A DNA stretch of 64,000 bases from Alphaproteobacteria bacterium (GTDB lineage: Bacteria > Pseudomonadota > Alphaproteobacteria > UBA8366), in assembly GCA_021774335.1 (NCBI GenBank), contig JAJFJD010000041.1:1-64000 (forward strand), read 5' to 3'. The first letter of the stretch is position 1, and each line of letters begins with the position of its first letter. The position numbers and the translations under genes were made by a program. Below are positions 38,323 through 47,018 of the stretch, one piece after another. The notes under the pieces are model-generated. The model ran no database searches. It was not told the origin of the DNA and was given only the letters and a program-made list of their open reading frames with translations.

Positions 38323-39669
38323 TTAACTCTCCGGCCCGCCGTTGCGTATATTCAATGCCTTCAAGGCATCCGCAATCGGAATAAACAAGTTCAGCGATTC
38401 GGTCCTCTCCGTGATGACCTTGAGGACGCTTATGCCAACGACATTGCCTTTGGCATCCAAGAGCGGACCACCGCTGTTGCCTCCCGAGATAGCCGCATCC
38501 GATTGGATAAATCTTAGCCTCGCACGGCCGAAGATGCGAACCGCACTAACAATCCCCGTTGTCACGGTTGATTTGAGGCTTTCGGAATGCGGCGTTCCGA
38601 CAACATATACCTTCTCCAGCCGCTGGGCCGGCTTAGGCCGAAGGGCAAGAGCATGAGGAACCCGAAGCGGTACTTTCACAAGGGCAACGTCCCTTCTGAC
38701 GCTTCTTCGCAGAACCTGCCCTTCAAGCTCAAGTCCATTGCTCAGAATCACGCTAACCTTTTTCGCGTCGCCGACGACATGTTGATTCGTCATGATCAAC
38801 CCATGTTCAGCAATGACAAAACCCGATCCATGCCCGGTGCCGACGCGAAGAGTGACAACCGAAGGAATAATTCTATCTACTGTTTCATTAAATGGTCTTT
38901 TAAGTAATTTTTGTTTGGGAATAGATAACTCTACAAGTTTAATGGGTTTATTATCCGAATTATACTTACCTAATGAGATGTTTCTGAAGTCTTCGGACCC
39001 CAACATATTTTCTACTGCGGACGCAAATGCACTATTAAAGGTCGACCTAAATCCGCTTCTATTTGATTTCTTCTGTTTATGATAGCCTTCCGTCTTTAAT
39101 TTCAGCACTTCTCTTTTCGTTAAACTTGAAAGAACCGTCCACTCGACTGACACATACATTTCGCCGCTGTATTTTCTGAGGGGGCGTCCATCCCACCAAT
39201 GATGGGCATGACAAAAGTTTCCCCTCATCTCGGTAATCCTCCCGCCGACTAAATACTCGGCGGAAGAAACGGATTCCTCGCGCTTGAAAAGCGATTTCGG
39301 ATCACCGGCAATATTCAAGCCCTTCTGGCTCAGAGTTTCATGGAAGATTTCGCCAACTTCGCCTCTCCAATCACCCAGCAAAGATCTGCCGGATCCCCAC
39401 TCAACCGTCGCATCACTGCCAAATCGGTGGTTACAGAGATGTCCATCGACACCGGGCACACCGGCCGAGGGGAAATGCGCGATCGCCGTCCCCCGCTTGA
39501 TGTCGACGACGACTTTTCGCAGGGCAAAGCTGGCCTGTTTGTCGGTCGGCACATCGATCCCGGCGACGTCTGACGATTCAACTTTCGGAATGGACATGGT
39601 GTCGGTCGTGCCGCACCCCGAAACCAGAAAGAAAAACGAAACGGCAGTGGCAAGACGCACGCATGACAT
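38323..39669 (-). CDS. Lipoprotein with C-terminal trypsin-like serine protease domain
   Basis: 448 residues. The signal peptide ends in a lipobox (LVSGC, Cys at about 19), so it should be membrane-anchored in the periplasm. Residues 30-260 form an unrecognised domain; from about 265 on is an HtrA/S1-type protease with the complete triad H297 (NQHVVGD), D327 (RRDVALVKV) and S399 (GGNSGGP). No PDZ domain follows. The middle of the gene (about 38900-39150) is markedly A+T-rich compared with neighbours, which may indicate transferred origin. Confidence 0.88.
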   Translation of the reverse strand: MSCVRLATAVSFFFLVSGCGTTDTMSIPKVESSDVAGIDVPTDKQASFALRKVVVDIKRGTAIAHFPSAGVPGVDGHLCNHRFGSDATVEWGSGRSLLGDWRGEVGEIFHETLSQKGLNIAGDPKSLFKREESVSSAEYLVGGRITEMRGNFCHAHHWWDGRPLRKYSGEMYVSVEWTVLSSLTKREVLKLKTEGYHKQKKSNRSGFRSTFNSAFASAVENMLGSEDFRNISLGKYNSDNKPIKLVELSIPKQKLLKRPFNETVDRIIPSVVTLRVGTGHGSGFVIAEHGLIMTNQHVVGDAKKVSVILSNGLELEGQVLRRSVRRDVALVKVPLRVPHALALRPKPAQRLEKVYVVGTPHSESLKSTVTTGIVSAVRIFGRARLRFIQSDAAISGGNSGGPLLDAKGNVVGISVLKVITERTESLNLFIPIADALKALNIRNGGPES

Positions 39670-39845
39670 GACTCATATCCTCATTGATCTTTGGCAATCA
39701 AAATACAACTTCAGGATATGATTTTAGTATTGATGGATTCGCCGCCGCAAGCTCAACGAAATCCGCCGCGGCGCCACGGGTCTCGTTTTAGAAAGCACGG
39801 CTGACAATGCGAATGCTCACGCCATAAGGAACCGACGCGCAGTAC

Positions 39846-41186
39846 CTAGTCTTGCACCGGCTCTATTCTGAATTCGCCGTTGGCCGGCGGCACGACCGCC
39901 CTTTCGACCGGTGCGTCGACCTGCGGTACCCAATCGTAGGGATAGCGGTATGCTCGAAAGACGTCGCTCAGGAATTGCGCGTCGTCGTCCATCAGATTGT
40001 AGGGACAGACATATTCCCAGACGATTTCGCAATCCCGCGTGACCTCGATAACGCGACCGCACCGTGACTCGGTTATCAGCGTATTGCCGTTCGGAAGGCG
40101 TTGGGCCGCGCTTTCATAGCGGCTGTAGAACTTTACGTCCTCTCCTTCGGACGGGAAGCCGGCGGTGTGCGCGGAATACTCCCAAACGAGATCGAGTGTA
40201 ATCGGATCGATCTCCAGCACCCTGGAGCTATCCCGCAAGGCATTCCATGTCCCGTCCGGCGCACCGGGGTTCGGGCTGCCGAAACCCGCAGCCCCGCCAT
40301 TGTCGAACACCAAGATATTCCCTTCGCCCGGCAGGCCCTTCGGAATTATGTGGGCGTGGTGCGGTCCGATGATGCAGCTCAGCGCCTTGAGCGCCGGTGA
40401 ACTGGCATAGTCAGGTCCGATTTTCCAGACGATCTCTCCGGTTTTCTTCGAGATGATGTACAGGATGGTGCCGCGGTCGTCCGTGATGATGTTCTCAGGA
40501 TCGAACCGCTCGTCCCCGGCATCGAACCATTTGTTCGGCCCCACATAAGATATGGTGTTCTGGAAGACGGCATGCTGATTTCGGCAATGGCGCATGATCG
40601 CGTTCTTAGCCGCCTCGGAGTGTCCAAATTCCTCGAAATGATCGGCCGGCATCCAGTCCCACGAGATTTCGCCATCCCACGTCACTTCCAACATACGGGT
40701 GGAGCGCGGCAGATAATCCCTGCTGATGTCGGGCCAGGTCCCGCTTCGGTAGCTCAGCATCAAGGTGTTACAGTCATTTAGCTTCGGCGCCATGCCGGGC
40801 ACGTAATACCCGACCGGGCATCCTTCGCGGACGAGGTCATGGTTCTGCCGGGCGGACCAGGCGCGTTTTCCGTCGATGTCGAGTTCGTCCGCCTTCTCGA
40901 ATTTCCATTCGACGTTGCCGTCCCAATCCTCCTGAACGACGTCGTCACACCCTATGTGATGGTCGTATTCCTGGGTCACCCTGCCGATCTGGCCGCCGAG
41001 GATCCGGCCTTCCGGCAACATGTTGATCATGTAGCCGTCGAACTGAGGCCAGCTCCGGACCACATTGCCGTTCATGTCGACGAGGACCGCCCCGACCCCA
41101 TGCTTTTTGGACGGATACAATGTGTATCCATTGAAGCATTTTTCGGGCTTGTAGATCGTCGTACCGGTCGGAAATACCGTTTGCAT
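39846..41186 (-). CDS. Arylsulfotransferase (ASST) family protein
   Basis: 446 residues resembling ASST-type six-bladed propeller proteins (FNGYTLYPSKKHGVGAVLVDMNGNVVRSW is the typical blade-one sequence). Family members transfer sulfate between phenolic compounds without PAPS. There is no signal peptide here, unlike the periplasmic E. coli-type enzyme, so it is probably cytoplasmic. Several histidines (HHIGCDD, HHAHIIP) are conserved candidates for catalysis. It lies 68 bases after the Old Yellow Enzyme gene on the same strand. Confidence 0.85.
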   Translation of the reverse strand: MQTVFPTGTTIYKPEKCFNGYTLYPSKKHGVGAVLVDMNGNVVRSWPQFDGYMINMLPEGRILGGQIGRVTQEYDHHIGCDDVVQEDWDGNVEWKFEKADELDIDGKRAWSARQNHDLVREGCPVGYYVPGMAPKLNDCNTLMLSYRSGTWPDISRDYLPRSTRMLEVTWDGEISWDWMPADHFEEFGHSEAAKNAIMRHCRNQHAVFQNTISYVGPNKWFDAGDERFDPENIITDDRGTILYIISKKTGEIVWKIGPDYASSPALKALSCIIGPHHAHIIPKGLPGEGNILVFDNGGAAGFGSPNPGAPDGTWNALRDSSRVLEIDPITLDLVWEYSAHTAGFPSEGEDVKFYSRYESAAQRLPNGNTLITESRCGRVIEVTRDCEIVWEYVCPYNLMDDDAQFLSDVFRAYRYPYDWVPQVDAPVERAVVPPANGEFRIEPVQD

Positions 41187-41254
41187 TGCTCTGACTCTCG
41201 AATGATGACGCTTTGATTTGCCGACGCGGATAGCTGAGTTCGAAAATCCGGAGG

Positions 41255-42472
41255 CTACTCTGTGCTGAAAATCTTCTGATAGGCTGCCTGGGTCTCCGGG
41301 CCCCCTTGATTGATCGGCATTTCTTTTTGCTTCTCGCGTTGGCGCAGACGAAACGCATATTCATGCGGCATCTGACCATAAGGGTCCGTGGCGTTCAGTA
41401 CTTTCGCCGCATGGGCGGCCCAATCTGCGTTCCAGAGGAATTCACGCGCCAACGCGACGAGGTCGGCGCGGCCGGATTGCAGGATATTTTCCGCTTGCTG
41501 CGCGTCGGTGATGCCGCCAACCGCAATCGTCATGATTCCGGCTTCACGCCGCACCCGCTCCGCAAACCCGGCCTGGAATTGTTCGATACGCGGCACCATT
41601 GGCATTTCGCTGTCACCGAAGATGCCGCCGGAGGAACAATCGATGAGGTCGATGTCCCGATCCTTCAACTCCTTCGATAACGCCACCGTGTCGTCCAAGT
41701 TCCATATACCGCCCTGGCCGTCGACCGACGAGACACGGAAGAACAGCGGCTTATCCTGTGGCCAGGCATCGCGAACAACTTCCGCAATTTCGAGGGCGTA
41801 ACGCATCCGACCTTGGCGGTCGCCGCCATAGGCATCGTTCCGATGGTTACTCACGGGCGAGAGAAACTGATGGATCAGATAGCCATGGGCCCCGTGGATC
41901 TCGAGAATGTCGAATCCTGCATCCATGCTGCGGCGGGTTGCTTCGCGCCACGCGTCCAGACTGCTCGCAATATCGTCTTTATCCATCGCCTTTGGCGTAA
42001 ACCGCCTCGGCAACTGATCAAGCGCGCTGGGCGCCAATCCCTGCCAGGGCGCGAAGCCATCTTTCGCGTCCTCGTCTCTGAGCGGCCGCCAATCCTCCGT
42101 CGCCGTATGGCAGGAGGCCTTGCGCCCCGCGTGCCCCAACTGAATCGCCGGAACCGCATCCTGCTCCTTAATGAAATCGGTTAGCCGGCGATACTGCGGG
42201 ATATGCTTGTCGTCCCAAATCCCGGCACACTTGTATGTCTTGCGTCCGCGCGCCTCGACCGCCGTTTCCTCGCCGAAAATAATGCCGGCGCCGCCGACGG
42301 CAAGCCGGCCGAGATGCATCATCTGCCAATCGCCGGGCCCGCCGTCGTCCGAGTTGTACTGGCACATCGGCGAGACGACGATACGGTTCTTCGATGTCAC
42401 GCCGCGGATCGTGATGGGCGTAAACAGGAGGGGTTGTCGCTTAGTTTCAGTCATCTCTGCTTGGTCACTCAC
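41255..42472 (-). CDS. NADH:flavin oxidoreductase (Old Yellow Enzyme, YqjM-like)
   Basis: 405 residues, FMN TIM barrel. The N-terminal SPMCQYNSDDG is the YqjM-type flavin-binding start; IHGAHGYLIHQFLSP and the GGDRQGRMRY stretch are standard. The family reduces activated C=C bonds with NAD(P)H. GTG 42472 overlaps the stop of the VOC gene (GTGA), suggesting coupled translation; ATG 42454 is an alternative. Confidence 0.92.
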   Translation of the reverse strand: MSDQAEMTETKRQPLLFTPITIRGVTSKNRIVVSPMCQYNSDDGGPGDWQMMHLGRLAVGGAGIIFGEETAVEARGRKTYKCAGIWDDKHIPQYRRLTDFIKEQDAVPAIQLGHAGRKASCHTATEDWRPLRDEDAKDGFAPWQGLAPSALDQLPRRFTPKAMDKDDIASSLDAWREATRRSMDAGFDILEIHGAHGYLIHQFLSPVSNHRNDAYGGDRQGRMRYALEIAEVVRDAWPQDKPLFFRVSSVDGQGGIWNLDDTVALSKELKDRDIDLIDCSSGGIFGDSEMPMVPRIEQFQAGFAERVRREAGIMTIAVGGITDAQQAENILQSGRADLVALAREFLWNADWAAHAAKVLNATDPYGQMPHEYAFRLRQREKQKEMPINQGGPETQAAYQKIFSTE

Positions 42473-42873
42473 GTGAATTGCTGCTCCGAAATCGCCGGAT
42501 GATAGATCGGCTGGATGATGTTTCCGGCCGGGTCCTTGATATGGAAGCTGCGTGCGCCATCCGCATGATCATGGGGTTGGTCGATGACAGGCACGTCGAT
42601 CGACATGAAATAAGCATGCCAGGCATCCAGGGATTCCCTGCTCTCGACGATGAACCCGTAGTGATCAAAGACCCCACCCTCTTCCGGGTCGGACTGAGCG
42701 CGCGCGAGCGACAGATTGTCGTTCCCACAGGTCAGGTATACGAGGTTTTCATTCGCGCGATAGAGAATCTCCATACCCATCACGTCGGCATAGAACTTCT
42801 CGCACTCCTCCAGATTCTTCACCCGGAAGGCAACATGGCGAATACCACGAAAGGCAGGGGGGCGTTCTGTCAT
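42469..42873 (-). CDS. VOC family (glyoxalase/dioxygenase-like) protein
   Basis: 134 residues forming one vicinal-oxygen-chelate domain: FRGIRHVAFRVKNLEECEKFYADVMGME at the start and DGARSFHIKDPAGNIIQPI at the end, with candidate metal ligands H and E. ATG 42873 follows GGAGAT by six bases. First gene of a VOC - OYE - ASST transcription unit on the minus strand. Activity unknown; extradiol dioxygenase, isomerase and glyoxalase chemistry are all known in the family. Confidence 0.88.
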   Translation of the reverse strand: MTERPPAFRGIRHVAFRVKNLEECEKFYADVMGMEILYRANENLVYLTCGNDNLSLARAQSDPEEGGVFDHYGFIVESRESLDAWHAYFMSIDVPVIDQPHDHADGARSFHIKDPAGNIIQPIYHPAISEQQFT

Positions 42874-43157
42874 CGGTGATCTCCAAACTGTTCCGAAGGG
42901 CGTCGTCGGGGGCCGTCCGGTTGCGGCGGCCTGTCTCTTCATTCTCAATACGACAGTCAATGCCTAGCGTAACCGGACGGGTCTGAACTGTCCAAAGGGA
43001 TCATTGGCTAAGGCGGCTGATCGGCAGATACATCATGAGTCAGCTCTGCACGGCATCATCGGTTGCAGCCTTTTCGTCGCTCGGCCAAAATATTACCCAA
43101 GAATGGCACCCGCCTGAGGATTCATGGCTAAGATCGAATACGTTCGAAGAGAGAAAC

Positions 43158-44048
43158 ATGCCCATGCCCGTCCGCTATATCGACGCAATCACAGCACGGT
43201 ACACAAAGCTCGGGTATGAGCCCTATCGGTGGGTCTACGCCGAGGAGCCACCGGCTTTCAGGCCAATCACAAAGCCGTTGTCGGAAGCGCGGGTTGGCGT
43301 CCTGACAACATCCGGCGCCTACGCGCTTGGCCAGACCGCGTTTCACTACAAAGATGACACCGGTGTCCGGGCGATCCCGAAGACGACGCCGAAGCAGGAC
43401 ATCCGGTTCTCGCACATTACCGAGAACTATCTGGAAGACCCGCGGCGCGATCCGGACTGCATCCTGCCGCTGGCCGCCTTGAATCGTCTAGAAAACGAAG
43501 GGTTTGTCGGCGAGGTGGCAGACGAAGCCTTTTCCTGCATGGGCGGCATCTATTCCCAACGCCGGGTGCGTGAGGAACTGATCCCAGACCTGGCAGCGCG
43601 GTTCGAAGCGCAATCCGTCGACGCGGTCTTCCTCATACCCATGTGACCGGTATGCCATCAGACCGTGAGTCTGATTGCCCGCCATCTCGAAGCCGCCGGC
43701 ACACCGACCGTCTCCTTAACCAGCGCTCGTGATATCACGTCCGCCGGCCGACCACCGCGCGCGGTGTTCGTCGACTATCCCCTCGGGCATACGTCTGGCC
43801 GACCCTTCGATCCCGAAGATCAATACGAAATCACGCGCGCTGGCCTCGCCGGATTGGAGACGATCCGAAACCCGGGTGTCATCATCGACCTCGACCGCCG
43901 CTGGTCCGACGACGATAGTTGGAAGGCGCAAGCCATGCGCGCCGACGGCGGAGACACCCGAAGCGCTCGGGACACAACGCCCCAGTGGCAACACCCCGAG
44001 GACCGCATCGCGACGGAGGGAACAGTCATAGCCACAGACGTAAGGTAA
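43158..44048 (+). CDS. Selenoprotein, GrdB/PrdB-like reductase family (in-frame UGA = Sec163)
   Basis: The frame starts at ATG 43158 (after GAAGAGAG) and runs to TAA 44046-44048, interrupted only by UGA at 43644-43646. The protein continues in the same frame without any start signal: ...DAVFLIPM-U-PVCHQTVSLIARHLEA. The resulting U-P-V-C (Sec163, Cys166) is a redox pair in the setting expected for the glycine/sarcosine/betaine/D-proline reductase selenoprotein B family, about 296 residues in total. A hairpin right after the UGA fits a bacterial SECIS. Read as two genes it would give a 162-residue fragment and a start-less 3' piece. The pathway partners of clostridial reductases are not visible; a CoA transferase follows 141 bases later. 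Confidence 0.88.
43644..43646 (+). other. UGA codon predicted to encode selenocysteine (Sec163)
   Basis: TGA in frame between two conserved coding halves; the following codons give Pro-Val-Cys, so the site is a UxxC motif. SelB, SelA, SelD and tRNA-Sec genes are not in this window and must be encoded elsewhere for this to work. Confidence 0.85.
43657..43675 (+). promoter_or_regulatory. Candidate bacterial SECIS hairpin
   Basis: A perfect 7-bp stem (ATCAGAC and GTCTGAT) closes a 5-base loop CGTGA, beginning 10 bases after the UGA, so the loop starts 18 bases from it. Bacterial SECIS elements lie within the coding region with the apical loop about 16-37 bases from the UGA and a G/U-containing loop, which this satisfies. 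Confidence 0.7.
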
Positions 44049-44189
44049 GCGGGTGCCGAAGAGGCGCTAACAGCCGGCGCAATGCCCACTCGCGATGCGC
44101 CCATCAATCGAACAATGCTGAAGGATGCGAGCGGTGCGGGCCTAAAACCGGCTTCGGGCACCGGGCAATGCGAAGAGAGGACGGTTACG

Positions 44190-45422
44190 ATGAATGGTGA
44201 CACGAATGACGCCCTGGGCCCGCTCGCGGGCTGCCGGGTCTTGGAGTTGGGCTCGACGGTGGCCGCACCCTTCTGTGGCCGGCTGTTCGCCGACCTCGGC
44301 GCGAAGGTCGTCAACGTGGAACGGCCGGAGGGCGACTCCCTGCGAAGTCTCGGCCGCCACTACAAAGGCAAGTCCCTGTGGTGGGCCAGCATCCACCGCA
44401 ACAAAGAGACGATCGCGATCAACCTCAAGTCCGACGCCGGGCGGGATATCGTCCGCCGGCTGATCCCCCACTTCGACATCGTTATCGAGAACTTCAAGCC
44501 TGGGACCCTGGAGAAATGGGGTCTCGGTTATGAGGACATCGCGAGAGATCACCCCGGACTGATTCTCGTACGGATCAGCGGCTTCGGACAAACCGGACCC
44601 TACAGCGGCCGAGCCGGCTACGGCATCATCGGGGAATCGCTGAGCGGCATCCGGTCCATTACCGGCGAACCGGACCGGCCGCCTTCGCGCGTCGCAACCC
44701 CGATGACCGACTACGTGGCCGGCATGTACGGCGCGTTTGGTGCCGCCGCCGCGCTGCATGAACGCACCCGAACGGGACGAGGACAGGTCGTCGACGTTGC
44801 CCTCTACGAAGCGGCGTTCTCGATGATGGAGTCCTTCGTCCCCGCCTTCGACAAGTTGGGACTGGTGCCCACCAGGGTCGGCTCGCGCCTGCACGGGCAC
44901 GTGCCGAACAGCCTGTTCCCGGTGAAAGAAGAAGAGTGGATCCATATAGCCGCCGGCAACACCTCCACCTTCCGGCGGCTCGCCGCAGCCATGGACCAGC
45001 CGGAACTCGCAGAGAACCCGCGCTTCGCGGAAAGCCCCGAACGGCTGGAGAACGAGGAGGAACTGGTCGCGGTCATCAGCCGCTGGACGGAGACCTGGAC
45101 GCTGGGCGACCTCTACGAATACCTGGTCGAGAAGGACATCCCGGCGGGGCCGATTTACACCGTCGCCGACGTGTTTACCGACCCGCAGTTCGCGGCGCGG
45201 GAAATGATCGTCGACGTCCCGGACGAGGAGATTGGCTCGCTGAAGCTGTCGGGAATTGCGCCTAAATTCTCCCGTACACCCGGCGCTCTGCGCTGGACCG
45301 GCCAGTCCATCGGCCACGACACCCGCACGGTACTCACCCGCGACCTGGGACTATCCGACGCCGAGCTGGATGCTCTCGAGGCAGAGAGCGCGATCGCTTC
45401 GGCACCGGCAAGAGAAGACTAG
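44190..45422 (+). CDS. Family III CoA transferase (CaiB/BaiF)
   Basis: 410 residues. PLAGCRVLELGSTVAAPFCGRLFADLGAKVVNVE is the standard family III start; the catalytic aspartate is probably in TPMTDYVAGMYG. The enzyme would move CoA between two carboxylic acids, activating a substrate for catabolism. ATG 44190 follows AGAGAGG; the frame is open upstream to 44082, but without a matching site or homology. It follows the selenoprotein gene and may share its transcript. Confidence 0.93.
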   Translation: MNGDTNDALGPLAGCRVLELGSTVAAPFCGRLFADLGAKVVNVERPEGDSLRSLGRHYKGKSLWWASIHRNKETIAINLKSDAGRDIVRRLIPHFDIVIENFKPGTLEKWGLGYEDIARDHPGLILVRISGFGQTGPYSGRAGYGIIGESLSGIRSITGEPDRPPSRVATPMTDYVAGMYGAFGAAAALHERTRTGRGQVVDVALYEAAFSMMESFVPAFDKLGLVPTRVGSRLHGHVPNSLFPVKEEEWIHIAAGNTSTFRRLAAAMDQPELAENPRFAESPERLENEEELVAVISRWTETWTLGDLYEYLVEKDIPAGPIYTVADVFTDPQFAAREMIVDVPDEEIGSLKLSGIAPKFSRTPGALRWTGQSIGHDTRTVLTRDLGLSDAELDALEAESAIASAPARED

Positions 45423-45474
45423 ACCTCTCCTTCGGACGGCGGGTCCCGGTAATCCGCCACAGCCTACAAACTGT

Positions 45475-46479
45475 TTAGGCCGCGAAGCGTTTCCGATACT
45501 GGCTTGGGCTGACGTCGAATCTTTTGCGGAAATGGTATCGCAAATTCTGCGGATTGGAGAGACCGACCGCATCGGCAATATCGTCTAGCGATGCTTGCGT
45601 TGTTTCCAGGAGAGTACAGGCCCTGGTCAACCGTTCCTGTGCGATCCAACTGCCGACCGGCATGCCGGTGAGCGCCACGAATTTTCTCTGGAATGTTCGA
45701 GCACTCATGCCCGAGACCTCGGCAAGCGACGCGACGCTGTGCGGCCGGTTAAGGCCCGCGCGAATGTAGTCCAAAGTCGCCGATAGGCGATGGGCTTCGT
45801 TTTCCGCCGGCACAGGCTGTTCGATGAATTGTGTTTGTCCGCCCTGCCGGTGAGCATGCATGACCAAGCGGCGCGCGACCGAATTCGCGATCTTTGAACC
45901 AAAGTCACTTCGCACAATATGAAGGCAGAGGTCTAGCCCGGCGGAGCTACCCGCCGACGACAGAATGTCACCGTCGTCGACATATAGGCTATCGGTTGCC
46001 AAGTGCACATCGGGATGCCGGTCTGAGAAGTCTTGTGCATAGCGCCAATGAGTAGCCACCCGGTGACTGTCGAGCAATCCGGCAGCGGCCAGAACATAGA
46101 CGCCGGAACAAATGGAAACGAGACGTACCCCTCGTCCGTGCGCTTCCCGTAGGGCACTGCATATGGCCGACGGAACCGGTTCATCTTTGCCCCGCCATCC
46201 CGGAATGACGATGGTGCCTGCTGCTTCCAAAGCTTTCTCGGAACCGGAAGCGGTAAACGCCAAACCGCCCGCGGCGCGAAGCGGCCCTTTCTCCAATGCT
46301 ACCGATTCGAACCGATACCAATTCCCGACAATTTCGGGCCGCGGCAACCCAAAGACCTCGGCGACTATGCCGAATTCGAAGGTACATAGACCGTTGTAAA
46401 CGAGGGCGACGACATTCGTCTTATCGGGTTCCAGCGCCCGCGGCGTTGAAATTGTCATGATTTCCATCGCATTTGGCAT
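45475..46479 (-). CDS. GlxA family transcriptional regulator (DJ-1/PfpI domain + AraC HTH)
   Basis: 334 residues. The N-terminal part is a DJ-1/PfpI-like domain (VVALVYNGLCTFEFGIVAEVFG) with the nucleophile-elbow cysteine in VSICSGVYVLAAAGLLD; the C-terminal 100 residues are two AraC-type HTH motifs. GlxA-type regulators usually activate adjacent catabolic genes. The precise start is unclear: ATGs at 46479 and 46467 and a GTG at 46494 are in frame and none has a good ribosome binding site. Divergent from the NTF2-like gene, 63 bases between starts. Confidence 0.92.
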   Translation of the reverse strand: MPNAMEIMTISTPRALEPDKTNVVALVYNGLCTFEFGIVAEVFGLPRPEIVGNWYRFESVALEKGPLRAAGGLAFTASGSEKALEAAGTIVIPGWRGKDEPVPSAICSALREAHGRGVRLVSICSGVYVLAAAGLLDSHRVATHWRYAQDFSDRHPDVHLATDSLYVDDGDILSSAGSSAGLDLCLHIVRSDFGSKIANSVARRLVMHAHRQGGQTQFIEQPVPAENEAHRLSATLDYIRAGLNRPHSVASLAEVSGMSARTFQRKFVALTGMPVGSWIAQERLTRACTLLETTQASLDDIADAVGLSNPQNLRYHFRKRFDVSPSQYRKRFAA

Positions 46480-46542
46480 GGTCGTGAATGGCACGATTTA
46501 GATTTATTTAGAAATAATGACAAGAACCAAAGGAGTTTTCAA

Positions 46543-46932
46543 ATGAATCAGATGCCCGAATTATTGGATGCAATTTCCGTGTATTTCGACGCCATCTACC
46601 ACTGCGACGTCGAAAAACTAGACGAAGTTTTCCATGACTCTTCCAGCCTGTTTGATGCCGATGAGGGAAAGATCTTCGCCGACCCGATCGCCAGCTTCCG
46701 CGCGGATGTCGGAAGCCGCCCGTCGCCAGCGGGGCGGAATCAAACACGGCACGATGAGATAATCATGGTCGATTGGCTCTCGGAATTGAGTGCAGTCGTG
46801 AAACTACGGCTGCAATCCCATGAGAAAGTGTTCGTCGACCATCTTGCTTTCGTCAAAAGCCCGGAGGGTTGGAAAATCGTCTCCAAGGTATGGCATTTGG
46901 AGAGCGTCACGGACATTTCGACATTGGATTAG
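46543..46932 (+). CDS. NTF2/SnoaL-like (putative lumazine-binding) protein
   Basis: 129 residues, one cone-shaped alpha+beta NTF2-like fold: AISVYFDAIYHCDVEKLDEVFHDSSSLFD at the start and DHLAFVKSPEGWKIVSKVW at the end, as in the putative lumazine-binding family. AAGGAG lies seven bases before the ATG. Being divergent from the GlxA-type regulator, it is the likely target of that regulator. Substrate or ligand unknown. Confidence 0.85.
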   Translation: MNQMPELLDAISVYFDAIYHCDVEKLDEVFHDSSSLFDADEGKIFADPIASFRADVGSRPSPAGRNQTRHDEIIMVDWLSELSAVVKLRLQSHEKVFVDHLAFVKSPEGWKIVSKVWHLESVTDISTLD

Positions 46933-47018
46933 TTGGGCTGCGCGCCGGAGATTAACGGAGATAGCCAAAGACTATCGCAGTGAGGATGGTGAAGTCCGTG
47001 AGAAGCAACTCTAGCCGG

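Noticed and set aside
43665..44048. Reading frame that could be called as a separate gene after the UGA
   Set aside because: It is in the same frame as the upstream part, has no ribosome binding site, and its best start lies inside the conserved redox segment; it is the C-terminal half of the selenoprotein.
44142..45317. 391-codon frame antisense to the CoA transferase
   Set aside because: Product has no family features; the plus strand encodes a complete family III enzyme.
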